64,000 nt of DNA from Oerskovia douganii (GCF_015142735.1 NZ_JACSPN010000020.1:17961-81960); one strand, 5' to 3'. Shown: positions 11,222 through 20,237, numbered from the stretch's first letter. Numbers and translations: made by a program. Notes: generated by a model not told the origin, from the sequence alone.

Positions 11222-12346
11222 ATGACCAGCCCACCAGATCTCGCGATCGAGGCCCACGGCCTCGTGAAGCACTTCAAGGAGACCCGCGCCGTCGACGGGA
11301 TCGACCTGGTCGTCCCGACCGGCACGGTCTACGGGGTCCTCGGCCCCAACGGCGCGGGCAAGACGACGGCCGTCCGCATGCTCACGACCCTCCTGCGCCC
11401 CGACGCCGGCACGGCCCGCGTCCTGGGGCACGACGTCCTGGCCCAGCCCGACGCGGTCCGCTCGCTCGTGGGCCTCACAGGCCAGTACGCGTCGGTCGAC
11501 GAGGACCTCACGGGCGCCGAGAACCTGATCGTGATCGCCCGCCTGTACGGCTTCACGACCTTCGCCGCCAAGCGCCGCGCCCTCGACCTCATGGAGGCGT
11601 TCGGGATCCTCATGGAGGCGTTCGGGATCGCCGAGGCCGCGAACCGTCCCGTCAAGACGTACTCGGGCGGCATGCGCCGCCGCATCGACCTCGCGGCGAG
11701 CCTCGTCATGAGCCCTCGCGTCCTGTTCCTCGACGAGCCGACCACAGGGCTCGACCCCCGCAGCCGCAACCAGGTGTGGGACATCATCCGGGTCCTCGTG
11801 GCCGACGGCGCGACGGTCCTGCTCACCACCCAGTACCTCGAGGAGGCCGACCAGCTCGCGGACCGCATCGCCGTGATCGACCACGGCAAGGTCATCGCCG
11901 AGGGCACCGCGACCGAGCTCAAGCGCTCGGTCGGTGCGGGGTCGGTGAGCCTGCGGCTCGCGGCCTCCGGAGACCGCCCCCGGGCCGCGGAGATCGTCGA
12001 GCGCACGCTCGGGGCGGAGGTCGTGCTCGCGGCGGACCCGTACGCGTTCTCCGCGCGCGTGCCCGACGACGGCGCCGACCTCGCGGCGCAGGTCCTGCCG
12101 GCCCTCGCGGACGCCGGGATCACGGTGCCCGAGTTCACGCTGGGGCAGCCGAGCCTCGACGAGGTCTTCCTCGCCCTCACGGGCCAGCCGGTCGACGAGG
12201 GCGACGAGGACGGCGAGAGCCGCCCGGCCGGCGGCGACGGCGACGGGGGCGACCGGTCCACGCGCCGGGGACGGCGCGCTGCCCGCGGCAGCGCCCCCGG
12301 GGCGCGCGGCGAACCCAGCAGCACGATCGACGGGGAGGTGGCCTGA
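11222..12346 (+). CDS. ABC transporter ATP-binding protein, DrrA type
   Basis: ATPase subunit of a daunorubicin-resistance-type (DrrAB) exporter, 374 aa. Walker [10 protein letters not shown] is at 41-49, signature [15 protein letters not shown] starts at 147, and Walker [13 protein letters not shown] follows. The C-terminal about 55 residues are a charged Gly/Asp/Arg-rich tail beyond the usual end. Odd: residues 123-136 are a perfect repeat of LMEAFGI, from a 21-bp tandem duplication (11588-11629), in the helical region just before the signature where relatives have a single copy. A GAAGGGAG ribosome site precedes the ATG. The stop overlaps the permease start by one base. Substrate unknown. 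Confidence 0.93.
   Translation: MTSPPDLAIEAHGLVKHFKETRAVDGIDLVVPTGTVYGVLGPNGAGKTTAVRMLTTLLRPDAGTARVLGHDVLAQPDAVRSLVGLTGQYASVDEDLTGAENLIVIARLYGFTTFAAKRRALDLMEAFGILMEAFGIAEAANRPVKTYSGGMRRRIDLAASLVMSPRVLFLDEPTTGLDPRSRNQVWDIIRVLVADGATVLLTTQYLEEADQLADRIAVIDHGKVIAEGTATELKRSVGAGSVSLRLAASGDRPRAAEIVERTLGAEVVLAADPYAFSARVPDDGADLAAQVLPALADAGITVPEFTLGQPSLDEVFLALTGQPVDEGDEDGESRPAGGDGDGGDRSTRRGRRAARGSAPGARGEPSSTIDGEVA
11588..11629 (+). repeat. 21-bp in-frame tandem duplication inside the ABC ATPase gene
   Basis: Two identical 21-bp units (11588-11608 and 11609-11629) encode LMEAFGI twice. The absence of any base difference suggests a recent event. Confidence 0.95.
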
Positions 12347-13188
12347 TGGCCGCGACACAGACCGAGGTCATCACGACCCCGGAGGCGCAGGCCCTCCGGG
12401 CGGCGATCTCGATGGACCAGCACCCGACACGACCCTCTCCGCTCGCGAACACCCTGACGTTCGCGTGGCGGGCGCTGCTCAAGATCAAGCACGTGCCGGA
12501 GCAGCTCTTCGACGTGACCCTGACGCCGATCATCTTCACGCTCATGTTCACGTACCTGTTCGGCGGGGCGATCGCCGGGGACCCGGAGACGTATCTCCAG
12601 TACCTGCTGCCCGGCATCCTGGTGCAGACGGTCCTGATCATCACGGTCTACACGGGGTTCACGCTCAACACGGACATCACCAAGGGGGTGTTCGACCGGT
12701 TCCGGTCGCTGCCGATCTGGCGGCCGGCCCCCATCGTGGGCGCGCTCCTGGGCGACACCGTCCGCTACACGATCGCCTCGGTCATCACGGTGGGCCTGGG
12801 GCTCGCGATCGGGTTCAGGCCCGAGGGCGGGGTCGTCGGGGTGCTCCTGGCGGTCGTCCTGCTGCTGGTCTTCGCGTTCGCGATCAGCTGGATCTTCACG
12901 ATCCTGGGCCTCGTGATGCGCACGCCCAACGCGGTCATGGGGGTCTCGATGCTGATCCTCATGCCGCTGACGTTCGCGTCGAACATCTTCGTGGACCCGG
13001 ACACCATGCCCGCGGTGCTCAAGGCGTGGGTCGAGGTCAACCCCGTGAGCCACCTCGCGACCGCGGTCCGGGCGCTCATGGCCGGCACGGCGACGTTCGA
13101 CCAGATCGGCTGGGTCCTGCTCGCCTCCGTGGTCCTGACCGCGATCTTCGCGCCGATCACCATGCACCTGTACCGGACGCGCAACTGA
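12346..13188 (+). CDS. ABC-2 type permease, DrrB family
   Basis: Membrane subunit, 280 aa, of the exporter whose ATPase lies directly upstream. After a 35-residue cytoplasmic N-terminus come about six membrane spans: near residues 60-80, 90-105, 140-165, 170-195, 205-225 and 250-272. The DrrB-type segments ITKGVFDRFRSLPI and NPVSHLATAVRALM are present. ATG 12346 overlaps the upstream TGA by one base, giving tight coupling. Exported molecule unknown; DrrAB relatives move hydrophobic drugs or lipids. Confidence 0.9.
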   Translation: MAATQTEVITTPEAQALRAAISMDQHPTRPSPLANTLTFAWRALLKIKHVPEQLFDVTLTPIIFTLMFTYLFGGAIAGDPETYLQYLLPGILVQTVLIITVYTGFTLNTDITKGVFDRFRSLPIWRPAPIVGALLGDTVRYTIASVITVGLGLAIGFRPEGGVVGVLLAVVLLLVFAFAISWIFTILGLVMRTPNAVMGVSMLILMPLTFASNIFVDPDTMPAVLKAWVEVNPVSHLATAVRALMAGTATFDQIGWVLLASVVLTAIFAPITMHLYRTRN

Positions 13189-13207
13189 GCGCTGCTCGCC
13201 GGTGCCT

Positions 13208-13243
13208 CAGGACGGGCGCGACCCCGCGGTCGCGCTCGTCCTG
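13208..13243. terminator. Hairpin terminator between convergent genes
   Basis: 15-bp stem with one G-T pair (13208-13222 with 13229-13243) around a 6-nt loop CCCGCG. It lies 20 bp past the permease stop and 20 bp before the end of the universal stress gene, so it likely serves both. Confidence 0.8.
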
Positions 13244-13262
13244 ACGCTGCCGTGGACGGCTC

Positions 13263-14213
13263 TCAGCTCGCCGACGCCCCGTCACCGGCGGCCGGGACCT
13301 TCTCGTCCTCGCAGCGCTTGGTCACGACCATGACCGGGCAGGCCGAGTGGTGCAGCACGGCCTGGCTCGTCGAACCGAGCAGCAGCCCGGTGAAGCCGCC
13401 GCGCCCGCGCGAGCCCACGACGATCAGGTCCGAGGCCGTCGAGAACTCGGTGAGGAGCTCCGCGCCGGTCCCGTCCAGGACGATGCGCTTGATGCTGACG
13501 TCGGGGTTCTCGGCCTCGTGCCGGTCCACGATGACGTTGAGCCCCTCGGTGATGTCGTCCAGGACCTGCTGGTGGTCGATCGAGGCGGGCAACCAGGCGA
13601 GCAGCCCCGCACCGGCCCCCACGGGGACCCCGGCGACGGCCACGAGCTCGGCCTTCCACGCCCGCGCCTGCTTGATCGCGTGCCGCAGGGCGATGTCCGC
13701 CGAGGGCGACCCGTCGACGCCGACGACGATGCGCTTGAGCGGGGCGACGGTCGGCAGGTCGCCTGCCTCGTCCGTCCCCGACTTCAACGGCACGACGACG
13801 GTGGGGCACCGGGAGTGCGCGGGGAGCGCCGAGGACACGGTCCCGAGGAGCCGTTCGGTGAACCCACCGCGCCCCCTCGTGCCGACCACGACCAGGCCGT
13901 AGTCCTTCGAGAGCTCGACGAGGACGCCGGCCGCGTCGCCGGTCGCGATCGCCGCGGTGGTCCTCACGCCTGCGGCCTCTGCGCGCTGGGTGGCCTCTGC
14001 CAGGACGGCCTTGGCGCCCTCCTGGATGGCGGTGTCGTCGAGAGCGGCGTAGCCGCCGTCGAGCGAGGCCGCGGTGAAGGAGGGGAGCGAGTACGAGCAC
14101 ACGACGTGCAGGGGCCAACCGACCTGGCGGGCGTACGCAGCAGCCCAGTCCAGCGCGTGCAGGCTGGGGGCCGATCCGTCGACGCCGACGAGCACGATCT
14201 CCGCACGGGTCAT
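13263..14213 (-). CDS. Universal stress protein, tandem UspA domains
   Basis: 316 aa with two UspA folds (about 1-145 and 155-300). Each starts with a VGVDGS strand and ends with an ATP-binding loop of the G-x2-G-x9-G-S/T type: GTRGRGGFTERLLGTVS and GSRGRGGFTGLLLGSTS. Tandem ATP-binding Usp proteins are common in actinobacteria and are induced by hypoxia or stationary phase. ATG 14213 has a GGAAGGAGACGG ribosome site. Cytoplasmic; partners unknown. Confidence 0.93.
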   Translation of the reverse strand: MTRAEIVLVGVDGSAPSLHALDWAAAYARQVGWPLHVVCSYSLPSFTAASLDGGYAALDDTAIQEGAKAVLAEATQRAEAAGVRTTAAIATGDAAGVLVELSKDYGLVVVGTRGRGGFTERLLGTVSSALPAHSRCPTVVVPLKSGTDEAGDLPTVAPLKRIVVGVDGSPSADIALRHAIKQARAWKAELVAVAGVPVGAGAGLLAWLPASIDHQQVLDDITEGLNVIVDRHEAENPDVSIKRIVLDGTGAELLTEFSTASDLIVVGSRGRGGFTGLLLGSTSQAVLHHSACPVMVVTKRCEDEKVPAAGDGASAS

Positions 14214-14406
14214 GGTTCCGTCTCCTTCCGAGGGCAAACGTCCATCCTGAGACAAACCTATCGAAAGAACAGGCAAAGTCCACTGTGGTGCCGGGGTTCG
14301 ATCGACCGCGCGTCGCGACCGTCCCGGAGGCCTGGGGCCGCCGCCCCGCCCCTGCCGCTCACCACCCCGACCCAGCCCGGGCAGGGCGGGGTCCCACCGG
14401 GTACGA

Positions 14407-14449
14407 CAGAGCCCCGCCACCCCGCACGAGGCGGGAGGACGGGGCTCTG
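14407..14449 (-). terminator. Hairpin terminator of the NlpC/P60 gene
   Basis: Outer 10-bp arms (14407-14416, 14440-14449) enclose an inner CCCGC/GCGGG pair. It is about 50 bp after the peptidase stop. Confidence 0.75.
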
Positions 14450-14499
14450 GTGGACTGCGGAGATCACTCCCGCGCGGCCTCGGAGGACCGCGGGTGGTC

Positions 14500-15288
14500 T
14501 CAGGCGACGCGGATGAACGTCGGGTTCGACTGCCAGATCTGACGGACCTGGATGGTCTTGCCGGGACGCGGCGCGTCGATCTGCATGCCGTCACCGGCGT
14601 AGATCGAGATGTGGCCGGGGGTCCAGATGAGGTCACCGGGCTGAGCGTCGGCACGCGACACCTTGGTGCCCACGTTGCCCTGGCCGCTCGACGTGCGAGG
14701 CAGGCTGATGCCGGCCTGCGCGAACACGTACTGGGTGAAGCCCGAGCAGTCGAAGCCGTCGGGCGAGGTGCCGCCGTAGACGTACGGGACGCCCACGTAG
14801 CGGGTGGCGATCGAGACGATCGAGGAGCCGGCGGCGGAGGCCGGGACCTCGACGGCAGCCTTCTTCTCGGTCGTGGCCGTGCTGGCCGCAGCGGTGGCCG
14901 TGCGCTCGCTGGAGCGCGACGGGGTCGTGGTGGCGCGGGTCTCGACGACGCGCTCGACCACGGGCTCCGGAGCCGGGGTCACGGCGACGGCCGCGCTCTC
15001 GATCGCGAAGCCGGCCTCGGCGGCGACCGTGACGGCCGGAGCGGACTCGAGCGCCGCGCGAGCCTGCGTCGTGAGGGCGTTCAGGTCGACGGTGTTGAGC
15101 TTGGTCGAGTCCTGCTCGACGGGGGCTGCGGTGGCAGCGGTGCCGCCCAGCATCGAGACGATGAGTCCCGACGAGGCAGCGACGACAGCGGTGCGGCGGC
15201 CGACGGAGGAAGCCGTCGCCGCCGAAGCAAGGGTGGAAAGCGGGCGTCGTGCTGCACGATGGCGTGCGCCGTTCGTCACTGCGTTCAC
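14500..15288 (-). CDS. Secreted NlpC/P60 (C40) cell-wall peptidase
   Basis: Exported peptidoglycan endopeptidase, 262 aa, expected to cut the stem-peptide bond after D-Glu. A long basic signal peptide has its hydrophobic core at about 33-50 and likely cleavage after AATAA at 55. A Thr/Ala/Pro-rich linker follows, and the NlpC/P60 domain spans 155-262. Catalytic Cys181 is in DGFDCSGFTQYVF and His226 in TPGHISIYAG. The GTG start at 15288 has AGGAGAGG 7 nt upstream, directly behind a c-di-AMP riboswitch, so expression is probably turned down by c-di-AMP. No LysM or SH3 anchor was seen. Confidence 0.93.
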   Translation of the reverse strand: MNAVTNGARHRAARRPLSTLASAATASSVGRRTAVVAASSGLIVSMLGGTAATAAPVEQDSTKLNTVDLNALTTQARAALESAPAVTVAAEAGFAIESAAVAVTPAPEPVVERVVETRATTTPSRSSERTATAAASTATTEKKAAVEVPASAAGSSIVSIATRYVGVPYVYGGTSPDGFDCSGFTQYVFAQAGISLPRTSSGQGNVGTKVSRADAQPGDLIWTPGHISIYAGDGMQIDAPRPGKTIQVRQIWQSNPTFIRVA

Positions 15289-15305
15289 TGGATACCTCTC
15301 CTGGA

Positions 15306-15470
15306 CGCCTGCGAGGTCAGCTGTCGGGTTCGGGTGGGAGAATCACCCGGCCGTCAGGACCGAGGTCCTTCAGGCTTCACCCCAAGGGCACCGTTGCCGG
15401 TACCCGAATTTGGGTCCCCCGTCCCTGTCAGCGGGTCGTGGTGTTCCTCTCGCGGTGACAGGGTTAGGCG
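15306..15470 (-). promoter_or_regulatory. c-di-AMP riboswitch (ydaO-yuaA class)
   Basis: The leader of the NlpC/P60 gene matches the ydaO class by eye. The closing stem pairs CGCCT (15466-15470) with AGGCG (15306-15310). Conserved blocks in order are GGGGGACC, TTGGGGTGAAGCC, and the 3' hallmark CCCGACAGCTGACCTCGC. The ribosome site lies at once after the closing stem. In actinobacteria this class commonly controls Rpf and NlpC/P60 wall hydrolases and shuts them off when c-di-AMP is high. Exact boundaries are approximate. Confidence 0.85.
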
Positions 15471-15720
15471 TTCCGCGCGAGGGCTCCGACGAATGAGTCT
15501 TCCGTGAAGCAGAACCGAACGTACACGACCCGGGGGTGAATGTCACGTTCCCGTCACGACGTTCCGGAAGGGCCGGGCAGAGCGGGACGAAGCACCACAA
15601 GACCGCCGCCCGGGAGCCCCTGCGGGGCCGCCGCGCGGCTGACCCCCGACCGACCCGGACAGCACGCCGCCCCGCGCCCCCGGGAGGGCGCAGGGCGGTG
15701 GGAGCCGTCGTGCGCTGCGC

Positions 15721-16437
15721 TCAGGGCGCCGAGACGAAGATGTGGCGAGCGACGTCGTCGGGCAGGTCGAGGACCGTCTCCGCGCCCGTCGCGGACACCG
15801 TGAACGCCCCGGCCTCCGGCGTGACCACGACCTCCTGGCGAGGCAGGATCCCCGCAGCCGCGAGACGCACGAGGAGGTCCGTGTCCGTCTGGAGCGGCTC
15901 CGCGATGCGCTGGACGACGACGCGCAGCTCACCAGGAGCGCGCCCCGCACGGTCCTGGGCGGCCACGAACGCCGGCAGGGACACCACGCCGTCGAGGTAC
16001 TCGATCTCCTGGATGTCCTCACCCAGCTCCGAGAGCCCGGGGATGGGGTTGCCGTAGGGGTCGTAGTGCGGGTGGTCGAGCAGGCCGATGAGGCGCTTCT
16101 CGACGAGCTCGCTCATGACGTGCTCCCAGCGGCAGGCCTCGACGTGCACGAACTCCCAGTCGAGCTTGATGACGTCCGTCAGCAGGCGCTCCGCGAGGCG
16201 GTGCTTGCGCATGACGCGCTGCGCCTTCGCGTGGCCGTCGGGGGTGAGCTCGAGGTGACGGTCCCCCGTCACGACGACCAGACCGTCACGCTCCATGCGC
16301 GCCACGGTCTGGGAGACGGTGGGACCCGAATGGCCGAGACGCTCCGCGATGCGCGCGCGCAGAGGGACGATCCCCTCTTCGTCGAGCTCGTAGATGGTCT
16401 TCAGATACATCTCGGTGGTGTCGATCAGGTCGGTCAC
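15721..16437 (-). CDS. DtxR/IdeR family metal-dependent repressor
   Basis: Metal-sensing DNA-binding repressor of 238 aa. It opens with the DtxR winged helix (LIDTTEMYLKTIYELDEEGI, then LGHSGPTVSQTVARMERDGLV). The metal and dimer domain follows, with HRLAERLLTDVI, CRWEHVMSELVE and DHPHYDPYGNPIP carrying the His/Glu/Cys ligands, and a C-terminal FeoA-like SH3 domain lies from about 165. It fits an Fe2+ (IdeR) more than a Mn2+ (MntR) regulator because all three domains are present. The GTG start at 16437 follows CAGGAG. Divergent from serC across 133 bp. Confidence 0.92.
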   Translation of the reverse strand: MTDLIDTTEMYLKTIYELDEEGIVPLRARIAERLGHSGPTVSQTVARMERDGLVVVTGDRHLELTPDGHAKAQRVMRKHRLAERLLTDVIKLDWEFVHVEACRWEHVMSELVEKRLIGLLDHPHYDPYGNPIPGLSELGEDIQEIEYLDGVVSLPAFVAAQDRAGRAPGELRVVVQRIAEPLQTDTDLLVRLAAAGILPRQEVVVTPEAGAFTVSATGAETVLDLPDDVARHIFVSAP

Positions 16438-16570
16438 GTCGCGCTCCTGTCGCTTGGGGGCTCGGGGGCACCTGCCGCACCGGCGGGCCGCTGACCACTA
16501 GTTTAGGTCCGAGCCACCGACATTGTGGACGCCTGCCGGTGCGTGCGCCACGCCGGACTATCGTGGCCCT

Positions 16571-17704
16571 GTGCCTGAGCCCACCCAGATCACCGTCCCC
16601 CCGCACCTCCTGCCCAGCGACGGCCGCTTCGGCTGCGGCCCCTCCAAGGTCCGCGAGGCCCAGGTCCGCGCACTGACCGAGGCGGGCACGTCCCTCCTGG
16701 GGACCTCCCACCGCCAGGCCCCGGTCAAGTCCCTGGTGCGCCGCATCCGCTCGGGGCTCGCCGACCTGTTCGACGCCCCCGAGGGCTACGAGGTCGTCCT
16801 GGGCAACGGCGGCGCGTCGGCGTTCTGGGACGTCGCGACGCTGTGCCTGGTGCGCGAGCGCGCCCAGCACGCTGCGTTCGGCGAGTTCGGCGCCAAGTTC
16901 GCGACCGCGACCACGCGGGCGCCCTTCCTCGAGCCGTCGCAGGTCGTCACCGCTCCCCCGGGGTCGGTCGCGGTGCCGCGGCTCGCGGACGGCGTCGACG
17001 TCTACGCGTGGCCCCACAACGAGACCTCGACGGGCGCCATGGCCCCGGTCCGCCGGGTCCCGGGCTCGCGCGAGCAGGGGGCGCTGACGCTCGTCGACGC
17101 GACGTCGGGCGCGGGCGCCCTGCCGGTCGACCTCGCGGAGACGGACGTCTACTACTTCGCGCCGCAGAAGGTCTTCGGGTCCGACGGCGGGCTGTGGGTC
17201 GCGATCCTGTCCCCCGACGCCGTCGCGCGCGTCGAGGAGATCGAGTCCGGCGACCGCTGGGTCCCCGAGTTCCTCTCGCTCCAGGCGGCCCTGACGAACT
17301 CGCGTCAGGACCAGACCCTCAACACGCCCGCGGTCACGACGCTCGTGACGTTCGCCGAGCAGGTCGACTGGCTCAACGAGCAGGGCGGCCTCGCCTGGTC
17401 GAGCGCCCGCTCGGCGACGTCCGCCGAGACCCTGTACTCCTGGGCCGGGGCGCGCGAGTGGGCCACGCCGTTCGTGACGCGCCCCGAGGACCGGTCCACC
17501 GTCGTCGGGACGATCGACCTGGACGAGTCGATCGACGCGACCCAGGTCATCGCGGCCCTGCGCGCCAACGGAATCCTCGACGTCTTCCCCTACCGCAAGC
17601 TGGGGCGCAACCAGCTGCGCATCGGGATGTTCCCCGCGATCGAGCCCACGGACGTCGAGCTGCTCACGCGCAGCATCGACTTCGTGGTCGACGCCCTGGC
17701 CTGA
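16571..17704 (+). CDS. serC: Phosphoserine aminotransferase
   Basis: Second step of serine synthesis: 3-phosphohydroxypyruvate plus glutamate to phosphoserine. 377 aa, of the mycobacterial/actinobacterial SerC type. GPSKVREAQVRAL and GTSHRQAPVK are at the N-terminus, GNGGASAFWDVAT binds PLP phosphate, HNETSTG follows, and PLP-lysine Lys200 is in FAPQKVFGSDGG. GTG 16571 is favoured because the family similarity (PEPTQITVPPHLLPSDGRFGCGPS) starts right there. Ends in a hairpin terminator. Confidence 0.95.
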   Translation: MPEPTQITVPPHLLPSDGRFGCGPSKVREAQVRALTEAGTSLLGTSHRQAPVKSLVRRIRSGLADLFDAPEGYEVVLGNGGASAFWDVATLCLVRERAQHAAFGEFGAKFATATTRAPFLEPSQVVTAPPGSVAVPRLADGVDVYAWPHNETSTGAMAPVRRVPGSREQGALTLVDATSGAGALPVDLAETDVYYFAPQKVFGSDGGLWVAILSPDAVARVEEIESGDRWVPEFLSLQAALTNSRQDQTLNTPAVTTLVTFAEQVDWLNEQGGLAWSSARSATSAETLYSWAGAREWATPFVTRPEDRSTVVGTIDLDESIDATQVIAALRANGILDVFPYRKLGRNQLRIGMFPAIEPTDVELLTRSIDFVVDALA

Positions 17705-17718
17705 GTCACCGCGACGCA

Positions 17719-17757
17719 GACGTGGCCCGCCCCGGGAGGACCGGGACGGGCCACGTC
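17719..17757 (+). terminator. Hairpin terminator after serC
   Basis: 11-bp outer stem (17719-17729 with 17747-17757) extended internally by CCCGG/CCGGG; 15 bp past the serC stop. Confidence 0.8.
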
Positions 17758-17829
17758 CGTTTCACGCACCTGCTCGCCGCGACCGCCCGGACCGCCGAGC
17801 GGTGCCGCCGGGCTCACGGCCGAGCGGGG

Positions 17830-19173
17830 TCACGCCGCCTCGGCGACCTCCTGCGCGTCCTCGACGCCGAGCCGCTCACGCGTGTCGCTGCGGCTGGCGC
17901 GCCGCGCGGCGCCGCCCGCGGGGTAGGTGACCAGGAGGTGCGGGCGCTGGGTCACGCGGTAGGAGACCGTGAACTTCCAGTTCCGCATGGCCCAGATCGC
18001 GGCGCCCACGGAGACCAGCAGGGCCGTGATGGACCCGATCCCGATCGCCCAGCGCGGACCGTACGCCTCGGCGATCCAGCCGACGATGGGCGCACCCACG
18101 GGCGTCGCGCCCAGGAACACGATCATGTAGAGCGACATGACGCGCCCGCGCATGACGGGGTCGGTCGTCATCTGGATGGTCGTGTTGGCCGCGGTCATCA
18201 TGGTCAGCGACATGAAACCGACCGGGATGCACGCGAGCGCGAACGTCGTGTAGCTGGGCATGAGCGCCATGACGCCGGTCGCGACCGCGAACCCGAACGC
18301 CGACCCGATCACGAGCCGCACGCGCGGCCGCTCGCGGCGCGCCGCCATGAGCGCACCGGTCAGGGAGCCGATCGCGAGGATCGACCCGAGCATGCCGTAC
18401 TCGCCCGCGCCCATCCCGAACTCGACGCGCGCCATCATGGCGGACGTGAGCTGGAAGTTGAGCCCGAACGTCGACACGACGCTCAGCACGACCATGATGA
18501 CGATGATGTCGGAGCGGCCGCGCACGTAGCGGATGCCCTCGCGGATCTGCCCCTTCTCGCGCGAGGCGCTCGGCAGCCGGTGCATCTCCCGGGTCCGCAT
18601 GCGGGACAGCGCGAAGATCGTCGCCCCGAAGCTGATGCCGTTGATGATGAAGACCCAGCCGGTGCCCACGGCGGCGATGAGCAGGCCCGCGACGCCGGGG
18701 CCGATGAGCCTCGCGGCGTTGAACGACGCGCTGTTGAGGCCCACGGCGTTGGAGAGCTTGTCGCTGGGCACCATCTCGGCGACGAACGTCTGGCGCACGG
18801 GTCCGTCGAGCGCGGACACGCAGCCGAGCGCGAGCGCGAACCCGTACACGTGCCACAGCTCGACGTGCCCCGAGAGCACCAGGGCGCCGAGCCCGAGCGC
18901 GAGCAGCCCCGAGGCCCCCTGGGTCGCCATGAGCATCTTGCGGCGCGGGAGGCGGTCCGCGAGGACGCCCGCCCACGCGGACAGCGCGAGGACCGGCGCG
19001 AACTGCAGGGCCGTGATGACGCCGACGGCGACGCCGGAGTTCGCGGTCAGGACGGTCAGGACGAGCCAGTCCTGCGCGATGCGCTGCATCCAGGTCCCGA
19101 CGTTCGCGACGAGCGCGGAGCCGAACCACAGGCGGTAGTTGTAGTACTTGAGCGAGGAGAACGTCGCGCTCAT
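17830..19173 (-). CDS. MFS exporter, EntS/DHA3-like
   Basis: Major facilitator efflux protein of 447 aa with about 12 membrane spans. The loop 2-3 motif GVLADRLPRRKMLM and the N-terminal FRLWFGSALVANVGTWMQ-like opening (here YNYRLWFGSALVANVGTW) are typical of DHA3/EntS exporters for siderophores or macrolides. The C-terminal 50 residues are a charged cytoplasmic tail. Its ATG overlaps the MarR gene stop by 4 bp, so export is probably controlled by that regulator. Substrate unknown. Confidence 0.9.
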   Translation of the reverse strand: MSATFSSLKYYNYRLWFGSALVANVGTWMQRIAQDWLVLTVLTANSGVAVGVITALQFAPVLALSAWAGVLADRLPRRKMLMATQGASGLLALGLGALVLSGHVELWHVYGFALALGCVSALDGPVRQTFVAEMVPSDKLSNAVGLNSASFNAARLIGPGVAGLLIAAVGTGWVFIINGISFGATIFALSRMRTREMHRLPSASREKGQIREGIRYVRGRSDIIVIMVVLSVVSTFGLNFQLTSAMMARVEFGMGAGEYGMLGSILAIGSLTGALMAARRERPRVRLVIGSAFGFAVATGVMALMPSYTTFALACIPVGFMSLTMMTAANTTIQMTTDPVMRGRVMSLYMIVFLGATPVGAPIVGWIAEAYGPRWAIGIGSITALLVSVGAAIWAMRNWKFTVSYRVTQRPHLLVTYPAGGAARRASRSDTRERLGVEDAQEVAEAA

Positions 19174-19637
19174 CGGGCGGCGATCCGGGTCAACAGGTCA
19201 CTGGCGCGGGCCAAGGTCTCTCTTTCCTCCGGGGTCAGGGCGGTCAGCTGCTGGGTGAGCCACGCGTCGCGGCGGCGTCGGGTCTCCTTGACCTCGAGCA
19301 CGCCGGCGTCGGTCAGCGCGACGACGACCTGGCGCCCGTCCGTGGGGTGCTCGACCTTGTGGACCAGGCCGAGCTCGACGAGCGCGTTCACGGTGCGCGT
19401 CATGGAGGGCGGCCGGATGCGCTCATGCGTGGCGAGCGCGCCGGGGGTCATGCCGCCGTGCTTGTGGAGCACGGTCAGGACCCCGAACTGTCCCTCGGGA
19501 AGGTCAGCTCCTCCGCGCCGCGAGCGCAGCGCGCGCGAGACGCGGGTCAGGGCGACGCGCAGGTCACCACCGAGGGTCGCGGGCCGACACTGCGCCTTCG
19601 TGGGGGACGAGGACGTGATCGGTTCCGCAGCAGGCAT
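19170..19637 (-). CDS. MarR family transcriptional regulator
   Basis: 155-aa winged-helix regulator. The MarR core runs from about residue 25: helix-turn-helix ATHERIRPPSMTRTVNALVELGLV and the wing HPTDGRQVVVALTDAG. It is the first gene of a two-gene operon with the downstream MFS exporter (ATGA overlap). An inverted repeat of TTACC/GGTAA lies directly upstream of the ATG at 19637 and probably lets it repress its own operon. Confidence 0.92.
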   Translation of the reverse strand: MPAAEPITSSSPTKAQCRPATLGGDLRVALTRVSRALRSRRGGADLPEGQFGVLTVLHKHGGMTPGALATHERIRPPSMTRTVNALVELGLVHKVEHPTDGRQVVVALTDAGVLEVKETRRRRDAWLTQQLTALTPEERETLARASDLLTRIAAR

Positions 19638-19640
19638 CTC

Positions 19641-19669
19641 TTTACCTTAACTCATTACCTTAGGTAAGG
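19641..19669 (-). promoter_or_regulatory. Putative MarR operator
   Basis: TTACC-TTA-GGTAA (19655-19667) is a perfect 5-bp-arm palindrome; a further TTACCTTAA copy sits at 19642-19650. The cluster is 4-30 bp upstream of the marR start and is AT-rich against its surroundings. Confidence 0.6.
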
Positions 19670-19744
19670 AAAGGGTTCGGGTGGGACGAGAACGCTCCCG
19701 ACGGGGCACCCGACTCGCCCCGAACGTCCGCTATGGTGTGCGCC

Positions 19745-20212
19745 GTGCATCAGGAACTCACCCTCGCCGAGACGCTCCACCTCCTCGGGCTCATGGGCCG
19801 CAATCTGCCGTCCTTCATCACCTCCGTCTCGGGGCGCGACGACGCGCTCGACCTCGTCGCGGAACCGCGCCAGGTCAAGCGCCTGCCCGCCCCCCTCAAG
19901 CTCGCGACCCGCCTCGCGCCCACGGTCCGCGCCACGCTGCGCGTGGTCGAGGTGACCGACGGCGTCGCGACGTTCTCCGTGGACGCGCACGCGGGCGGCT
20001 TGCCCGCGCACAAGCTCCTCGGCCTCGCCGCGAGCCGGATCGAGACGGTCGTCACCGCCAAGGGGCTGCCGGCCGGCTCGGTGCGCGTCCTGCCCGACGC
20101 GAGGATCGCGCTCGACGTCCAGCGTCTCCTCCAGGCCCGCCTCCCCGGCGCCAGCGTCGCGGACGTGTCGTTCCGGGACGGGCTCGTCGTGCTCGACGGA
20201 ACCGCTGCCTGA
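19745..20212 (+). CDS. Conserved-looking hypothetical protein
   Basis: I do not recognise a family. The product is 155 aa from GTG 19745 (an in-frame ATG at 19733 would add four residues). It is a soluble alpha/beta-looking protein with TLAETLHLLGLMGRNLPSFI near the start and alternating hydrophobic strands such as ATLRVVEVTDGVATFSVDAH. Codon use is strongly GC3 like its neighbours, which supports it as real. No signal peptide or membrane span. Stand-alone between divergent marR and a convergent DUF6270 gene. Confidence 0.65.
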   Translation: MHQELTLAETLHLLGLMGRNLPSFITSVSGRDDALDLVAEPRQVKRLPAPLKLATRLAPTVRATLRVVEVTDGVATFSVDAHAGGLPAHKLLGLAASRIETVVTAKGLPAGSVRVLPDARIALDVQRLLQARLPGASVADVSFRDGLVVLDGTAA

Positions 20213-20237
20213 CCGACCTCCCTGGGCCCCTCGACCC

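Noticed and set aside
14285..14320. tRNA-like GGTTCGATC motif
   Set aside because: No matching acceptor, D or anticodon arms can be folded around it on either strand.
16843..19650. Long plus-strand frame across serC, MFS and marR
   Set aside because: Out-of-frame reading of three recognisable genes.
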